A stretch of 42,670 bases of DNA from Desulfovibrio sp. (lineage in GTDB: Bacteria; Desulfobacterota; Desulfovibrionia; Desulfovibrionales; Desulfovibrionaceae), in contig JAISKK010000041.1 in NCBI GenBank assembly GCA_031260965.1, positions 1-42,670 of the forward strand, in the 5' to 3' direction. Each line of letters opens with the position of its first letter. The first letter of the stretch is position 1. Under the pieces are notes generated by a model, which was not told the DNA's origin, searched no databases, and saw nothing but the letters and a program-made list of their open reading frames with translations. Shown here in pieces: positions 9,033 through 17,460 of the stretch. Position numbers and translations under genes: made by a program.

Positions 9033-9054
9033 CAAGACGAGGGCGGGGGTCTTG
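9033..9054. terminator. weak hairpin between convergent genes
   Basis: CAAGAC (9033-9038) pairs with GTCTTG (9049-9054) around a G-rich loop. On the minus strand it is followed by TATTGTCAATTTTATTTG, loosely T-rich, so it may end uspA transcription. No T-tract follows on the plus strand. Confidence 0.3.
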
Positions 9055-9071
9055 GCGTCAAAACCCGAAAA

Positions 9072-9515
9072 TTACTCTGCGGGTCGAATGGTCATGACCG
9101 GGATGGGGGAGCCTTTGACGATTTTTTCCGCCACCGATCCGAAGAGTATGCGGTCAATGCCGCTGCGGCCGTGTGTGCCCATGACGATTATATCCGCTTT
9201 GCATTCCCCGGCGGCATTCAGGATTTCTTCAGCCGCATAGCCGTTCACTACCCTGCCGCTGGCCTTGATCCCGGAGAAATGCTCGGATACGAACTCTTTC
9301 ATGCTTTGTTCGGCGCCAGACACAATCTCGCCCACAAAATTTTCAATGGAACTCGGGGGCACATGAAATCCCACATACTGGGTAAGAGCAGGGGCCGCAT
9401 AGACAGCCAGCACTTCCGCGTCAAAGGCCTTGGCCAGCATGACCGCGTGTTCCGCTACCAGGGCGCTCTGCTGAGACAGATCCAGGGCGCAGAGAATCAT
9501 TTTTATATCACGCAT
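9072..9515 (-). CDS. universal stress protein (UspA family)
   Basis: 147-aa single-domain Usp with an alpha/beta nucleotide-binding fold. The N-terminus MRDIKMILCALDLSQQS has the usual first strand, and the ATP-binding signature appears as MGTHGRSGIDRILFGSVAEK, then PVMTIR at the C-terminus. The G-2X-G-9X-G(S) pattern marks the ATP-binding subclass. Start ATG 9515 is supported by a strong AGGAGG on the minus strand; in-frame ATGs further upstream lack this. It converges with the HD-GYP gene. Probable role: stress or starvation response, partner unknown. Confidence 0.92.
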   Translation of the reverse strand: MRDIKMILCALDLSQQSALVAEHAVMLAKAFDAEVLAVYAAPALTQYVGFHVPPSSIENFVGEIVSGAEQSMKEFVSEHFSGIKASGRVVNGYAAEEILNAAGECKADIIVMGTHGRSGIDRILFGSVAEKIVKGSPIPVMTIRPAE

Positions 9516-9597
9516 GGCGCACCTCCTTGGCATTTTGCGTTTGAAGTCGTCGCGGGACGGGTGAAACATATTCACTGCGCCGCAACTTCTTGTAAAT

Positions 9598-9626
9598 TTT
9601 ATAGCTTATTCGCCCGTCCATTTCAA
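9598..9626 (-). promoter_or_regulatory. candidate sigma-70 promoter for uspA
   Basis: Minus strand TTGAAA (9626-9621), 17-base spacer, TATAAA (9603-9598); five of six matches in each box. The expected transcript would have a leader of about 75 nt. The rest of the 9516-9904 gap is AT-rich on its right side, and I see no gene in it. Confidence 0.6.
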
Positions 9627-9904
9627 GGATTAAACGCCGGACAAATTTCAACCCCGAATATTGACGATCTCAGGCGTAAAATGTTCCAGGGTGCTTTGGC
9701 GCGGCTGAAAAAATTTTCCGCCTTCAAAGGCCGCCTGGCGGACAAGATCTGTTTTTTTACCGGAATTTGGGGAATATTTTTCCCGCATCCATACCGGCCT
9801 TCAAAAATAACTATCTGAAATATCATTAAATAAATTACAAAGTAGACGGCGGCAGGCATTTTGCATACAAAGGACAAACACCTTTAGCCGTATAAGGGAC
9901 TGGC

Positions 9905-10438
9905 ATGAAAATCAGCACAGAGCAACTTCGCATACAACAGGAAAACGAACTCAAACGCGGGGCGCGGCAGGAAAAGCCCGTCGCCTTTGATGCCGTTTTG
10001 AACAGGGAGCTTGGAGAAGCGGATCCGGCCCAAAGCGGGGCTTTGAGCGAGACGCCGTCCGGCGTCGCCCGTCCTCTTTTGCCGGGTGCAGAGGCTTCTC
10101 TCGGGATAGGCGCAAAGGCGCTTGCCGGGACGCGGCTGGACGCGGGCATTGAAACGGGCGGCAAAGATCCGGATAGTTTGGCGGAGGAGGTCAGAATGTT
10201 CGAGGGTATGCTGGGCAGTTTTGAGGACTACGCTGAACAATTGGCCCTGGAAGATCGCGCCGATTTGCGCAATGCCTTTTCAAGCCTGCAGAATGTCCGC
10301 AAACAGCTTGAGGACTTCAAAACCCGTTTTGCCGCATCCGCAAACGAAGCGGGGGCGGCCGCGGAACTTTTAAACGAGATGGATGTTCTGGCCACAACGG
10401 AGATCATCAAATTTAACCGGGGCGATTATCTCGGCTGA
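9905..10438 (+). CDS. uncharacterised 177-aa protein
   Basis: I do not recognise a named family. The protein has no signal peptide or membrane segment. Residues 1-95 are polar and Gly/Pro/Ala-rich, probably disordered. Residues 95-177 are predicted helical, with heptad-like leucines (EEVRMFEGMLGSFEDYAEQL) and end in ATTEIIKFNRGDYLG. That organisation, a flexible N-terminus and a helical C-terminal hairpin, would suit a small adaptor or chaperone-like protein, but this is speculation. Start ATG 9905 has AAGGGA upstream. It is convergent with pncC; the AT-rich intergenic sequence before it could hold its own promoter, but no clear boxes are visible. Confidence 0.6.
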   Translation: MKISTEQLRIQQENELKRGARQEKPVAFDAVLNRELGEADPAQSGALSETPSGVARPLLPGAEASLGIGAKALAGTRLDAGIETGGKDPDSLAEEVRMFEGMLGSFEDYAEQLALEDRADLRNAFSSLQNVRKQLEDFKTRFAASANEAGAAAELLNEMDVLATTEIIKFNRGDYLG

Positions 10439-10449
10439 AAATTTGCGGA

Positions 10450-10971
10450 TTATTTAAGCCTGTCGTGCAGGGCCTCCAGACCGGCCAGGGCCGCGCTCAT
10501 GCGGATGTCGTCCCGGTAGCCGGTAAAATTACGGCGGAAAGAGGAGATAACCGGTCCTTTGGCAGGGCTGCCGAACGCTTGGGACATGTAGGCTATGGTC
10601 GAGATCCAGACCGTGCCCACGGGTTTTTCCGCTGTGCCTCCCTCCGGTCCGGCAATGCCGCTGATGGCCAGGCCGACCGTGGCCCCGGTAGCCTGCAAGA
10701 CCCCGGCGGCCATGGCTTCAACCACCGCCTCGCTTACCGAGCCGTGTTCCTCGATCAGACCCTTGTCCACATTGAGCAGACGGGTTTTAAGATAATCGGC
10801 GTAGGTCACCAGACCGCCGCAAAACCATTTCGAACTGCCCGGAACATTGGTGCACAATACCGAAACCAGACCGCCGGTGCAGGATTCGGCGACACACATG
10901 AACATATTTCTGGAGATAAGCCGCCGGCTGATATTGCCGATGAGCCATAGACCTTCTTCTGGAAATTCCAT
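10450..10971 (-). CDS. pncC: nicotinamide-nucleotide amidase (PncC/CinA C-terminal domain)
   Basis: 173-aa stand-alone CinA C-terminal domain protein, which deamidates nicotinamide mononucleotide to nicotinic acid mononucleotide in NAD recycling. Family motifs are AESCTGGLVS (with the nucleophilic Ser region), GGLVTYADYLK and ISGIAGPEGGTAEKPVGTV. The N-terminal CinA (COG1058) domain is absent, as is normal for PncC. Start ATG 10971 is chosen from homologue length; its ribosome site is weak, and upstream in-frame ATGs at 11007 and 11070 would run into the divergent gene. It is divergent from the binding-protein fusion gene, with 55 bp between starts. Confidence 0.9.
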   Translation of the reverse strand: MEFPEEGLWLIGNISRRLISRNMFMCVAESCTGGLVSVLCTNVPGSSKWFCGGLVTYADYLKTRLLNVDKGLIEEHGSVSEAVVEAMAAGVLQATGATVGLAISGIAGPEGGTAEKPVGTVWISTIAYMSQAFGSPAKGPVISSFRRNFTGYRDDIRMSAALAGLEALHDRLK

Positions 10972-11026
10972 ACAATATGCCCCGATGATCAAAAAGCCGC
11001 TTTTCATTTTTGCAAAGGAGAATGTG

Positions 11027-12322
11027 ATGCGGCAAATATTTCCTTTTACTTTACTATCTTGCGCCGGCATAAATCAAGCCCCCTTTTCCGGGTCAAAAGA
11101 TAAGCACAGCAGATGCCCTTCCTCAATCTGGCGCAAGGCTTTGCTGCCCTGCTCCCGAATCCTTCCGGCTGCAATGCTCGCACTTTCTGCGGCGATCTTT
11201 TTTTGCCTTGCTCCCCCTGTTTTTGCAACGGCCGCGCCCCTGCGCGTGGTTTACGGCTTTGACCGGGAATTCCCTCCATTCTCTTACGAGGAACCGGGCG
11301 GGCAGGCGGCCGGCTTTGAAATCGAACTGGTGGAAGCCGTTTTTCACGACTCCGGCGCGAGCATCGTCCATCGCCCCCTGCTTTGGGACCGCATCGGCCT
11401 TGAGCTTGGAAACGGCAGCATCAACCTGACCACGGGAATGGTGCAGACGGAGCAGAGGTCCAGGCTCTATCTTTTTTCGGACGCGCCCACCTTTCGTCTG
11501 CCCATTCGCGTGTTCACCAAGACTTACGGCCGTTTCCCCAGCTTGAGCCTGCTGCGCGGGCAGTCGGTGTCCGTGGAGCAGGGCAGCTACCCGGCTACCC
11601 TTCTGGAGGAATACAGGGGTTTCAACATCAAGCCCTTCGCAAACCGGGGGGATGCCGTGCGCGCCCTCTACAACGACGAGGTTCAGGCCTATTGTGGTCC
11701 GGTTCCGAACACGTATTACATCGTCAACACCCGCAATTACGGGGCCATAACCAGCATGGGCGCCCCCCTGGGCATTACGGAACTCAGAGTCGCTTTCAAC
11801 CGGGAGAGGGGAGACATCCAGCGCGTCTTTAATGAAGGCTTGAAGCGGGTCATCGATTCCGGGGAATATAACCGCATCTACCGGAAATGGTTTGTGCGCG
11901 AACTCAAGGATCAGGAAGAAAATTTGCTGCTCAAAAGCGCGACAACGGCTACTGTGGCGGCCTATGCTCCTTACGGAGGCAGCGGGCAGGGCGCGGCCGT
12001 GCTTACGGCTACGGGCAAGGTCTACGCGGCTTGCAACATGGAGAACGCGGACCCGCTCTTAAACCTCTCCGCCCTGCGCGCGGCGGTCGCCATGGCCGTC
12101 ACGGCGGGTGAATATGAACTGCGCGCCGCCGTGCTGGTGGACCAGGATGGAAGTATAGTCCGGCCGGGACCGGAGGACCTGCAAACCCTGGGTGAATTCG
12201 GGAGTGGAGTGCTGATTGTCGTCGGCAGGGAACAAAACCGCTCCGCCACAAAGATGATCGCGGAAATTACGCCGAACATCGTAAGGCGGGAGATGAAGTT
12301 GCTGCCGCGGGCAAAGCCCTGA
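11027..12322 (+). CDS. periplasmic solute-binding (family 3) protein fused to a degenerate cytidine-deaminase domain
   Basis: 431 aa. A hydrophobic export segment is at about 47-64, ending near FATAA. An SBP_bac_3-type domain (about 72-292) follows, beginning LRVVYGFDREFPPFSY, with the usual GMVQTEQR and IDSGEYNRIYRKWF patterns. Residues about 300-405 align without gaps to much of bacterial cytidine deaminase: AAYAPYGG, GAAVLTATGKVY, CNMENA. The ribose-binding N and E of the CNxEN motif are kept, but the zinc/catalytic residues are replaced: Cys by Ser348, Glu by Leu350, and the two Cys of PCGAC by Gly381 and Asp384. The tail is therefore probably a non-catalytic binding module. ATG 11027 has AAGGAG upstream; an internal ATG in front of the hydrophobic segment is an alternative. 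Confidence 0.82.
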   Translation: MRQIFPFTLLSCAGINQAPFSGSKDKHSRCPSSIWRKALLPCSRILPAAMLALSAAIFFCLAPPVFATAAPLRVVYGFDREFPPFSYEEPGGQAAGFEIELVEAVFHDSGASIVHRPLLWDRIGLELGNGSINLTTGMVQTEQRSRLYLFSDAPTFRLPIRVFTKTYGRFPSLSLLRGQSVSVEQGSYPATLLEEYRGFNIKPFANRGDAVRALYNDEVQAYCGPVPNTYYIVNTRNYGAITSMGAPLGITELRVAFNRERGDIQRVFNEGLKRVIDSGEYNRIYRKWFVRELKDQEENLLLKSATTATVAAYAPYGGSGQGAAVLTATGKVYAACNMENADPLLNLSALRAAVAMAVTAGEYELRAAVLVDQDGSIVRPGPEDLQTLGEFGSGVLIVVGREQNRSATKMIAEITPNIVRREMKLLPRAKP

Positions 12323-12331
12323 GCGTTTTTT
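12309..12331 (+). terminator. weak candidate terminator
   Basis: GGGC-AAA-GCCC (12309-12319) overlaps the end of the fusion gene and is followed, six bases on, by TTTTTT (12326-12331). The stem is only four base pairs, so it is at best leaky. Confidence 0.2.
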
Positions 12332-12349
12332 GTCGGGTAAAAAACATAG

Positions 12350-13374
12350 ATGCACTTTTCCCTGGTCAAGCTCAATCCGCCTGAAAGTCAGCCGTCGCAC
12401 GGCTTCGACGATGTGATCCTGCCCCTGTTTCATGCTTTGTCGCGCCTTGGCTACAAGGCCGAGATCCTTTTCAATCGCGTCAACCCGAAGAGCCGGAACA
12501 TCGTCTTCGGTTCCTGCATAAGCCCCGCCCGGGCCGGGCGCATGTTGCCGCCGGGCAGCATCATTTTCAATCTGGAGCAGATCAGCCCGGACAGCAAGTG
12601 GTGCAACGCCCAGTATCTGGCCCAGTTGCGCGCTTTTTCCGTCTGGGACTACAGCGGGGCCAACATCGACGCTCTGCGCCGGCATGGAGTGCGGGATCTT
12701 ACCCATGTCCCGCTTGCCTATGTGCCGGAAATGACGCGGCTCAAGCCCGAATATCCCCAGGATGTGGATGCGCTTTTTTACGGGCTGATCACAGAGCGGC
12801 GTGATGTTGCCATCCGCGCCCTGCATGGGGCGGGCGTGCATATTCTGGCCAGCCAGGACGCATTTGGGGATTTGCGCGACAAGCTTTTGGCCCATTCCCG
12901 CCTGGTCCTGAACATTCATCATTTCGTCCCGGCCCGGCTTGAAATCGTGCGTCTCGGCTATGTCTGGGCCAATAAAAAAGCCGTCGTCTCGGAGCGTGGA
13001 GCGGATACCGAAGTGCCGGCACATCTGGAAGAAGCCTGCCTGTGTACGCTCCTTATGAAGAGCTTGGCGAGGCTGTGCCGGGGCTTCTGGCCGACAAAAG
13101 ACGCCTGGAAAAAACAGCCGCTACGGGTTTTGCCGCCTTCACTTCCCTGCGCCTGGAAGATTGTCTGGAAAAGATTGTCGGACGCAGAAATATTTCTCCG
13201 GGTCAGGCTTTGGCACGGAGTGCAGAGGGCGGAGGGGAAGAAAATCTGACAAAAACCGCGTCAGCGCCCGGACCTTTGCGGGAGGCGCCTTTCTATGCCC
13301 GGCCTTCCCCGGAATGGCTGATTCACGGCGACGGGGCAGATCACGGCGACCAGTCGCCGATCGCTCCTTCGTAA
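12350..13374 (+). pseudogene. glycosyltransferase-like protein (CgeB/family 1 type) with a frameshift
   Basis: The first frame (from ATG 12350) gives a coherent protein, MHFSLVKLNPPESQPSHGF through SERGADTEVPAHLEEAC, resembling bacterial glycosyltransferases with a CgeB-like C-terminal half. After about 13040 it becomes a meaningless basic peptide ending at 13249. In the next frame the expected continuation appears: VYAPYEELGEAVPGLLADKR, followed by LEKTAATGFAAFTSLRLEDC, typical of this family's C-terminus, ending at 13374. Adding one base near 13040 would restore EACLVYAPYEEL. It is either a real mutation or a sequencing error. The gene starts 28 bp after the binding-protein fusion and may share its transcript. 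Confidence 0.7.
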
Positions 13375-13424
13375 AAAGAACGGGTCCGGACCTCGTATTC
13401 ATACTGTTCTTCAAGAGCAGTTAA

Positions 13425-13516
13425 CGCTTCAAATAGTCGCTTACGGCGAGCAAAGCTCACCTGCGCCTATTTGGCGGCAAGGATTTACAGGAAATCCTTG
13501 CGAGCATTTCATGTGT
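13425..13516 (+). repeat. intergenic hairpin repeat, copy C
   Basis: Aligns in the plus orientation to the copy at 17335-17440: shared GTCGCTT, GGCGA, GGCAAG and AATCCTTGCG blocks in the same order. It contains GAGC-aaa-GCTC and a perfect 10-bp stem, GCAAGGATTT (13477-13486) with AAATCCTTGC (13492-13501), around a five-base loop. No T-tract follows, so it does not look like a normal terminator. Confidence 0.55.
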
Positions 13517-13553
13517 GAAAGACTCCAGGCTTGCCGTTTTTTTGCCTTGCTCC

Positions 13554-15212
13554 TTACAGCGCAGGGCTAAGGCCTTTGCCGAGGATTTTGTTCAGCAGGA
13601 AGAGGGGCAGCAGCACGCTCAGGATCAGCACCGCGCCGTAGGCCGAGGCCGGACCGAAATCCCCGCTTCCGATGTACTGGAAGACCTGCACGGTCATCGT
13701 GGTCCAGGGGCCGTAATAGAGAACAATGGTCGAACTCAGCTCCGCCAGAATAGTCACCCACATGATGATCGCCCCGGCGATAATCCCCGGCAGCATGGCC
13801 GGTACCACCACCTTGAGGAAAGACTTGAGGGGCGGAACCCCAAGGCTGATGGAGGCCTCCTCCACAGACTCCTCGATCTGCTGTAAAAGGGCGGAGGTGG
13901 TTTTGACGGAAAAGGGCGTCTTGCGCACAAAATAGGCCAGGACCAGGATCATCCAGGTCCCCGTCAGGACGATGGGGCCGCTGTTGTAAGTGGCTGCCAG
14001 GGCGATGCCCAGCACCGACCCGGCAATGATGAGAGGCAGCATCATGGCCAGATCCAGCACATAGGCGGAGATGCCTTTTTTGCGCACAATCAGATAGCTG
14101 ACCAGCATTCCGAAGACCATCCCGATGCAGGTGGCCGTTGTGGAGAGAAAGAAGGAATTGAAAATGGGCCGGGGCGCGACCTGCAGAGCGGCTTTCAGGT
14201 TGTCCAGGCTGAAATGCCCGTAATACATGACCGGACCTCTGCTTTCCGTTATTGAGGCTGCCAGGATTACGGCAAAGGGAGCCAGGGCGAGGATGAGAAG
14301 CAGGGCGCAGAAGCTGAACGCCGCCAGGGTCAGGGGGCGGGAAAGCTTGTGGATCTCGGGCGGGCGCAGGGCGGACATGGCGTAACTCTTTCTTTCCACC
14401 AGGCTTTTCTGCAAAATTGTTATGCCCAGGGTGATGAGCACCAGGATGGAACTCAGGGCTCCGGCCATGGACGGGTTTCCACCCATCTCATTCATGAATT
14501 CGCTGTAGGCCTGTTCGGCCAGCACCTTGAAATCGCCGCCGATAATTGTCGGCACCCCGAAATTTTCTATGGACATGCAGAAGACCATAAGCCCGCCCGC
14601 GGCAATCGAAGGGCTGATCAGGGGCAAAGTGACAGTGTAAAAGACCCGTAGGGGACCGGCCCCCAGGTTGCGCGCCGATTCCTCCAGGGAGCGGTCCACG
14701 GAATTGATGGCCGCCGCGACCATAAGAAAGACAAAGGGGAAAAATTGCAGGGTGAAGACCATAACCACGCCCTGCCAGCCGGCTATGCCCGGAAAATCAA
14801 TACCCAGATCCGCGAGCAGACGCGTGATGAAACCGCTGCGGCCGAGCATGAGCAGCCAGGCCTCCGCCCCGATGAAGGTGGGCAGGATCAGTGGCAGGGT
14901 TCCAAGAGTACGCAGGGTGTTGGTAAAGGGCAGCTTGAAGCGGGTGATGAAAAAGGCGAAGGGCGCTCCGAGGAGAATGCTGAACAGGGTGGCCATAAAA
15001 CTCATAAAAATGCTGTTGCCCAGGCACTTCAGGTAAAATGAGCTTTTAAAGACCAGGTAATAGTGTTTGAGGGTGAATTCGCCGGGTGCATCGCCCGCGA
15101 AACTGGCCATAAAAATGGAGAACATCGGATAAACAATGAGAAAAAAGAGCACGGCCAGGGCGGACAGGAAAATGCAGTTCCAGGAGCTGAAAAGCCGCGA
15201 GATCCGGTTCAT
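13554..15212 (-). CDS. ferric iron ABC transporter, fused permease (FbpB/AfuB type)
   Basis: 552-aa inner-membrane permease made of two tandem BPD_transp_1 halves, about 12 hydrophobic segments in total. The cytoplasmic EAA loops that dock on the ATPase are visible twice: EESARNLGAGPLRVFYTVTL in the first half and EEASISLGVPPLKSFLKVVV in the second. This duplicated architecture is typical of ferric-iron (Fbp/Afu/Hit) and related 2-aminoethylphosphonate systems. Start ATG 15212 overlaps the ATPase stop by ATGA, so the two are translationally coupled. It is the last gene of the operon and is followed by an intergenic repeat copy. Confidence 0.9.
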   Translation of the reverse strand: MNRISRLFSSWNCIFLSALAVLFFLIVYPMFSIFMASFAGDAPGEFTLKHYYLVFKSSFYLKCLGNSIFMSFMATLFSILLGAPFAFFITRFKLPFTNTLRTLGTLPLILPTFIGAEAWLLMLGRSGFITRLLADLGIDFPGIAGWQGVVMVFTLQFFPFVFLMVAAAINSVDRSLEESARNLGAGPLRVFYTVTLPLISPSIAAGGLMVFCMSIENFGVPTIIGGDFKVLAEQAYSEFMNEMGGNPSMAGALSSILVLITLGITILQKSLVERKSYAMSALRPPEIHKLSRPLTLAAFSFCALLLILALAPFAVILAASITESRGPVMYYGHFSLDNLKAALQVAPRPIFNSFFLSTTATCIGMVFGMLVSYLIVRKKGISAYVLDLAMMLPLIIAGSVLGIALAATYNSGPIVLTGTWMILVLAYFVRKTPFSVKTTSALLQQIEESVEEASISLGVPPLKSFLKVVVPAMLPGIIAGAIIMWVTILAELSSTIVLYYGPWTTMTVQVFQYIGSGDFGPASAYGAVLILSVLLPLFLLNKILGKGLSPAL

Positions 15213-16261
15213 TCCCTGATTACCACCGGGCGGCGCGGGGCGAAGCACAAATCCAGACTTTCCCCCTCCTCCCGCAAACGGTCGCATTTGGCGGCGCTGA
15301 AGCGCACCCGCATGACGCAGCCCAGAGCCTCCACCGCATAGATTACATCCGCGCCAGAAAATATTGCCTCCTGTACCACGGCCCGGAAGCGGTTTTGGGA
15401 AACTCCGTCTTTGGCTTCTTCAATCCAGTCCGGGCGTAGCATAAGGGTGAAGGGCGGAGGCGGGGTCGGGCCGATGTCCAGAAAGAGCGGCATTTCGGCA
15501 ATACGGACCGCATTTTCCTGGTCCAAATCCGCCTCTGCCCGCAACAGGGCGCAGGCGCCCATAAACTCGGCCGTGAAAGTGTTCGCCGGCTGAAAATATA
15601 TGTCTCTGGGCCGTCCCACCTGTTGCAGTCTGCCCCCGGAGAGGATGGCGATGCGGTCGGAAACGGCCATGGCTTCTTCCTGATCATGGGTGACATAGAT
15701 TGTGGTGATGCCGAAGCCCTTCTGGATGCGCCGGATCTCCTCGCGCATATCCACCCTGAGTTTGGCGTCCAGGTTGGAGAGAGGCTCGTCCATGAGCAGC
15801 ACTTCCGGGCGGATCACCAGGGCGCGGGCCAGGGCCACGCGTTGCTGCTGGCCGCCGGAGAGCTGGCGGGGGTAGCGTTCGGCGAAGCCGTCCAGATGCA
15901 CACTGCGCAGGATGTCCTCGACCCTGGTCTTGATTGCGGGCGCGGGTTCTTTGCGGGCCTTCAAGCCGTAAGCGACATTGTCAAAAACCGTGAGATGCGG
16001 GAAAAGGGCGTAGTTCTGGAAGACCATGCCGCATTCCCGGCGGTGGGGCGGCGTTTTGACGATAGATTTATCGCCGAAGCGGATGTCCCCGCCGTCCGGC
16101 GCGGTAAAGCCCGCGAGCATACGCAGCAGGGTGGTTTTGCCGCAACCGCTCGGACCAAGCAAAGTGAAGAATTCACCATCCGCGACGCTTAAACTGATGT
16201 GATCGACAACGGCATGATCGGCGAATTTTTTTACCAGATTGTCAAGAACGATTGCGGCCAT
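15209..16261 (-). CDS. ferric iron ABC transporter ATPase (FbpC/AfuC type)
   Basis: 350-aa ATP-binding subunit that powers import through the fused permease. Walker A is GPSGCGKTTLL, the signature LSGGQQQRVALARAL, Walker B VLLMDEPLSNLD, and the switch His is in VTHDQEEA. About 110 C-terminal residues form a TOBE-like regulatory region, as in the MalK/FbpC/PotA group. Start ATG 16261 lies five bases after the binding-protein stop, with GGAGAAG upstream. Iron specificity is inferred from the set of three genes and not from the ATPase itself. Confidence 0.92.
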   Translation of the reverse strand: MAAIVLDNLVKKFADHAVVDHISLSVADGEFFTLLGPSGCGKTTLLRMLAGFTAPDGGDIRFGDKSIVKTPPHRRECGMVFQNYALFPHLTVFDNVAYGLKARKEPAPAIKTRVEDILRSVHLDGFAERYPRQLSGGQQQRVALARALVIRPEVLLMDEPLSNLDAKLRVDMREEIRRIQKGFGITTIYVTHDQEEAMAVSDRIAILSGGRLQQVGRPRDIYFQPANTFTAEFMGACALLRAEADLDQENAVRIAEMPLFLDIGPTPPPPFTLMLRPDWIEEAKDGVSQNRFRAVVQEAIFSGADVIYAVEALGCVMRVRFSAAKCDRLREEGESLDLCFAPRRPVVIRE

Positions 16262-16266
16262 TAAGT

Positions 16267-17253
16267 TTACTTCTTCTCCAGCACAAGCTCCCGCCATTTG
16301 CCGAGCAGTTCTTTTTGCAGGGCATTGGCTTCGCCGGGGTTGAAATCCAAGGTACACAGTTCCGACAAAGGAGGCAGCCCCGGCACGTTGAGGGCGTCGG
16401 AGCGGGCCGGGCGGCGGTATTGCATCTGGTAAATTTCTGAAACTACATCGCGCGAGATCAGATAATCAAAAAAGGCCTGCGCCTCTTTGGCGTTTTTGCC
16501 GCCTTTGACCAGAGCCAGGCCCTCCGGGGCGGAGATCGCTCCGTCCGTCGGGTAAATAATCTTTACCGCGTCCGTGCCGCCGGCCACATAACGGTAAGCG
16601 GCGTATTCCATGGTGATGCCCACGGGGAATTCGCCCTCGGCCGTACCCTTGTAAACCAGACTCGATCCGTCCAGGATGCGGACATTCCCAACCAGTTTGC
16701 GTACGCCTTCCCATCCGTAAAGTTTATAGATGCCGTAAAGCTGGGCATAGGAGGATCCGGATTTGGCAGGGTCGGCCATCACTACCTTGCCTTTCCATTT
16801 GGGGTCGAGGATGTCGGCCCAACTCTTCGGCAGGTCCGCTTCCTTGACCAGTCTGGTGTTGGCCATCAGGATCATGATCTGGGTGTTGCTGGCCGTCCAG
16901 ATTTTGTCCGGGGCGACGAAAGCAGGGGAAGTCGCGGCAAGTTGTCTGGCTTCCGGGGAATCATAGGGGGTGAAATTGTCTCTGGCCGACTCAAGCACAG
17001 CTACATCGCCGCTCCAGAAAATGTCCGCCAGGGGATTGTTTTTTTCCGCCGCCAGCCGTTTCATGGCCTCGCCCGTGCCCAAACGCACGGCCGTAACCCT
17101 GATGCCGCTTTGTTTTTCAAAACCTTTGCTCACCATATCGATGAGTTCGGGCTGATTGGAGGAATAGAGCACCACATCCGCTGCTTGCGCGGTCTGAGTG
17201 AAGACGAGAAGAAAAAGCGCGGACAGGGCCAAAAAAGTTTTCCTGAAAAACAT
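16267..17253 (-). CDS. ferric iron ABC transporter periplasmic binding protein (FbpA/AfuA type)
   Basis: 328-aa exported binding protein with a clear signal peptide, FLALSALFLLVF then TQAQAADVVLYSS-like cleavage (TAQAADVV). The mature N-terminus VVLYSSNQPELIDMVSKGF and the segment LADIFWSGDVAVLESAR match extracellular solute-binding family 1 proteins of ferric uptake systems. The iron-liganding tyrosine pair expected in FbpA may correspond to EYAAYRY (adjacent tyrosines), though this needs alignment. Start ATG 17253 has GAGG upstream; ATG 17280 would only lengthen the signal. First gene of the operon. No convincing Fur box was seen upstream, so iron regulation is not shown. A 2-aminoethylphosphonate binder is an alternative. 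Confidence 0.87.
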   Translation of the reverse strand: MFFRKTFLALSALFLLVFTQTAQAADVVLYSSNQPELIDMVSKGFEKQSGIRVTAVRLGTGEAMKRLAAEKNNPLADIFWSGDVAVLESARDNFTPYDSPEARQLAATSPAFVAPDKIWTASNTQIMILMANTRLVKEADLPKSWADILDPKWKGKVVMADPAKSGSSYAQLYGIYKLYGWEGVRKLVGNVRILDGSSLVYKGTAEGEFPVGITMEYAAYRYVAGGTDAVKIIYPTDGAISAPEGLALVKGGKNAKEAQAFFDYLISRDVVSEIYQMQYRRPARSDALNVPGLPPLSELCTLDFNPGEANALQKELLGKWRELVLEKK

Positions 17254-17334
17254 GGACGTACCTCGGTTGTTTGATTTCAAAATAGTAGGGAAGAAGCTAT
17301 TGCATTATGGGGTAAATTGCCAGACTTAACCAGT

Positions 17335-17456
17335 GTATTTTTCGCTTGCGCCTGTCGCTTGGCGGCGAAGTGAATTCGCCTTGCGGCAAGCCCGCGGCAA
17401 GTATTTTTGCCAAAATCCTTGCGGAGCGGATGTATATTTGCAATGTTCATCCGCTC
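17335..17456 (+). repeat. intergenic hairpin repeat, copy A
   Basis: About 105 bp highly similar to the reverse complement of 22045-22147, with shared blocks TTTTTCGCTTG, TCGCTTGGCGGCGAAG, CGCGGCAA and GAGCGGATGTATATTT in order. Three hairpins can form: GGCGAA/TTCGCC (17364-17380), GCAAGTATTTT/AAAATCCTTGC (17397-17422, one mismatch) and a 9-bp perfect stem GAGCGGATG/CATCCGCTC (17424-17456). The last lies just beyond the ThyX stop. It may act at the ends of both flanking transcripts. Confidence 0.6.
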
Positions 17457-17460
17457 TTGC

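Noticed and set aside
13030..13045. programmed frameshift in the glycosyltransferase
   Set aside because: No slippery heptamer or downstream structure at the switch point; simple base loss is more likely.
17254..17334. Fur box upstream of the iron transporter
   Set aside because: No stretch resembled the inverted GATAAT repeats closely enough; iron regulation left unclaimed.
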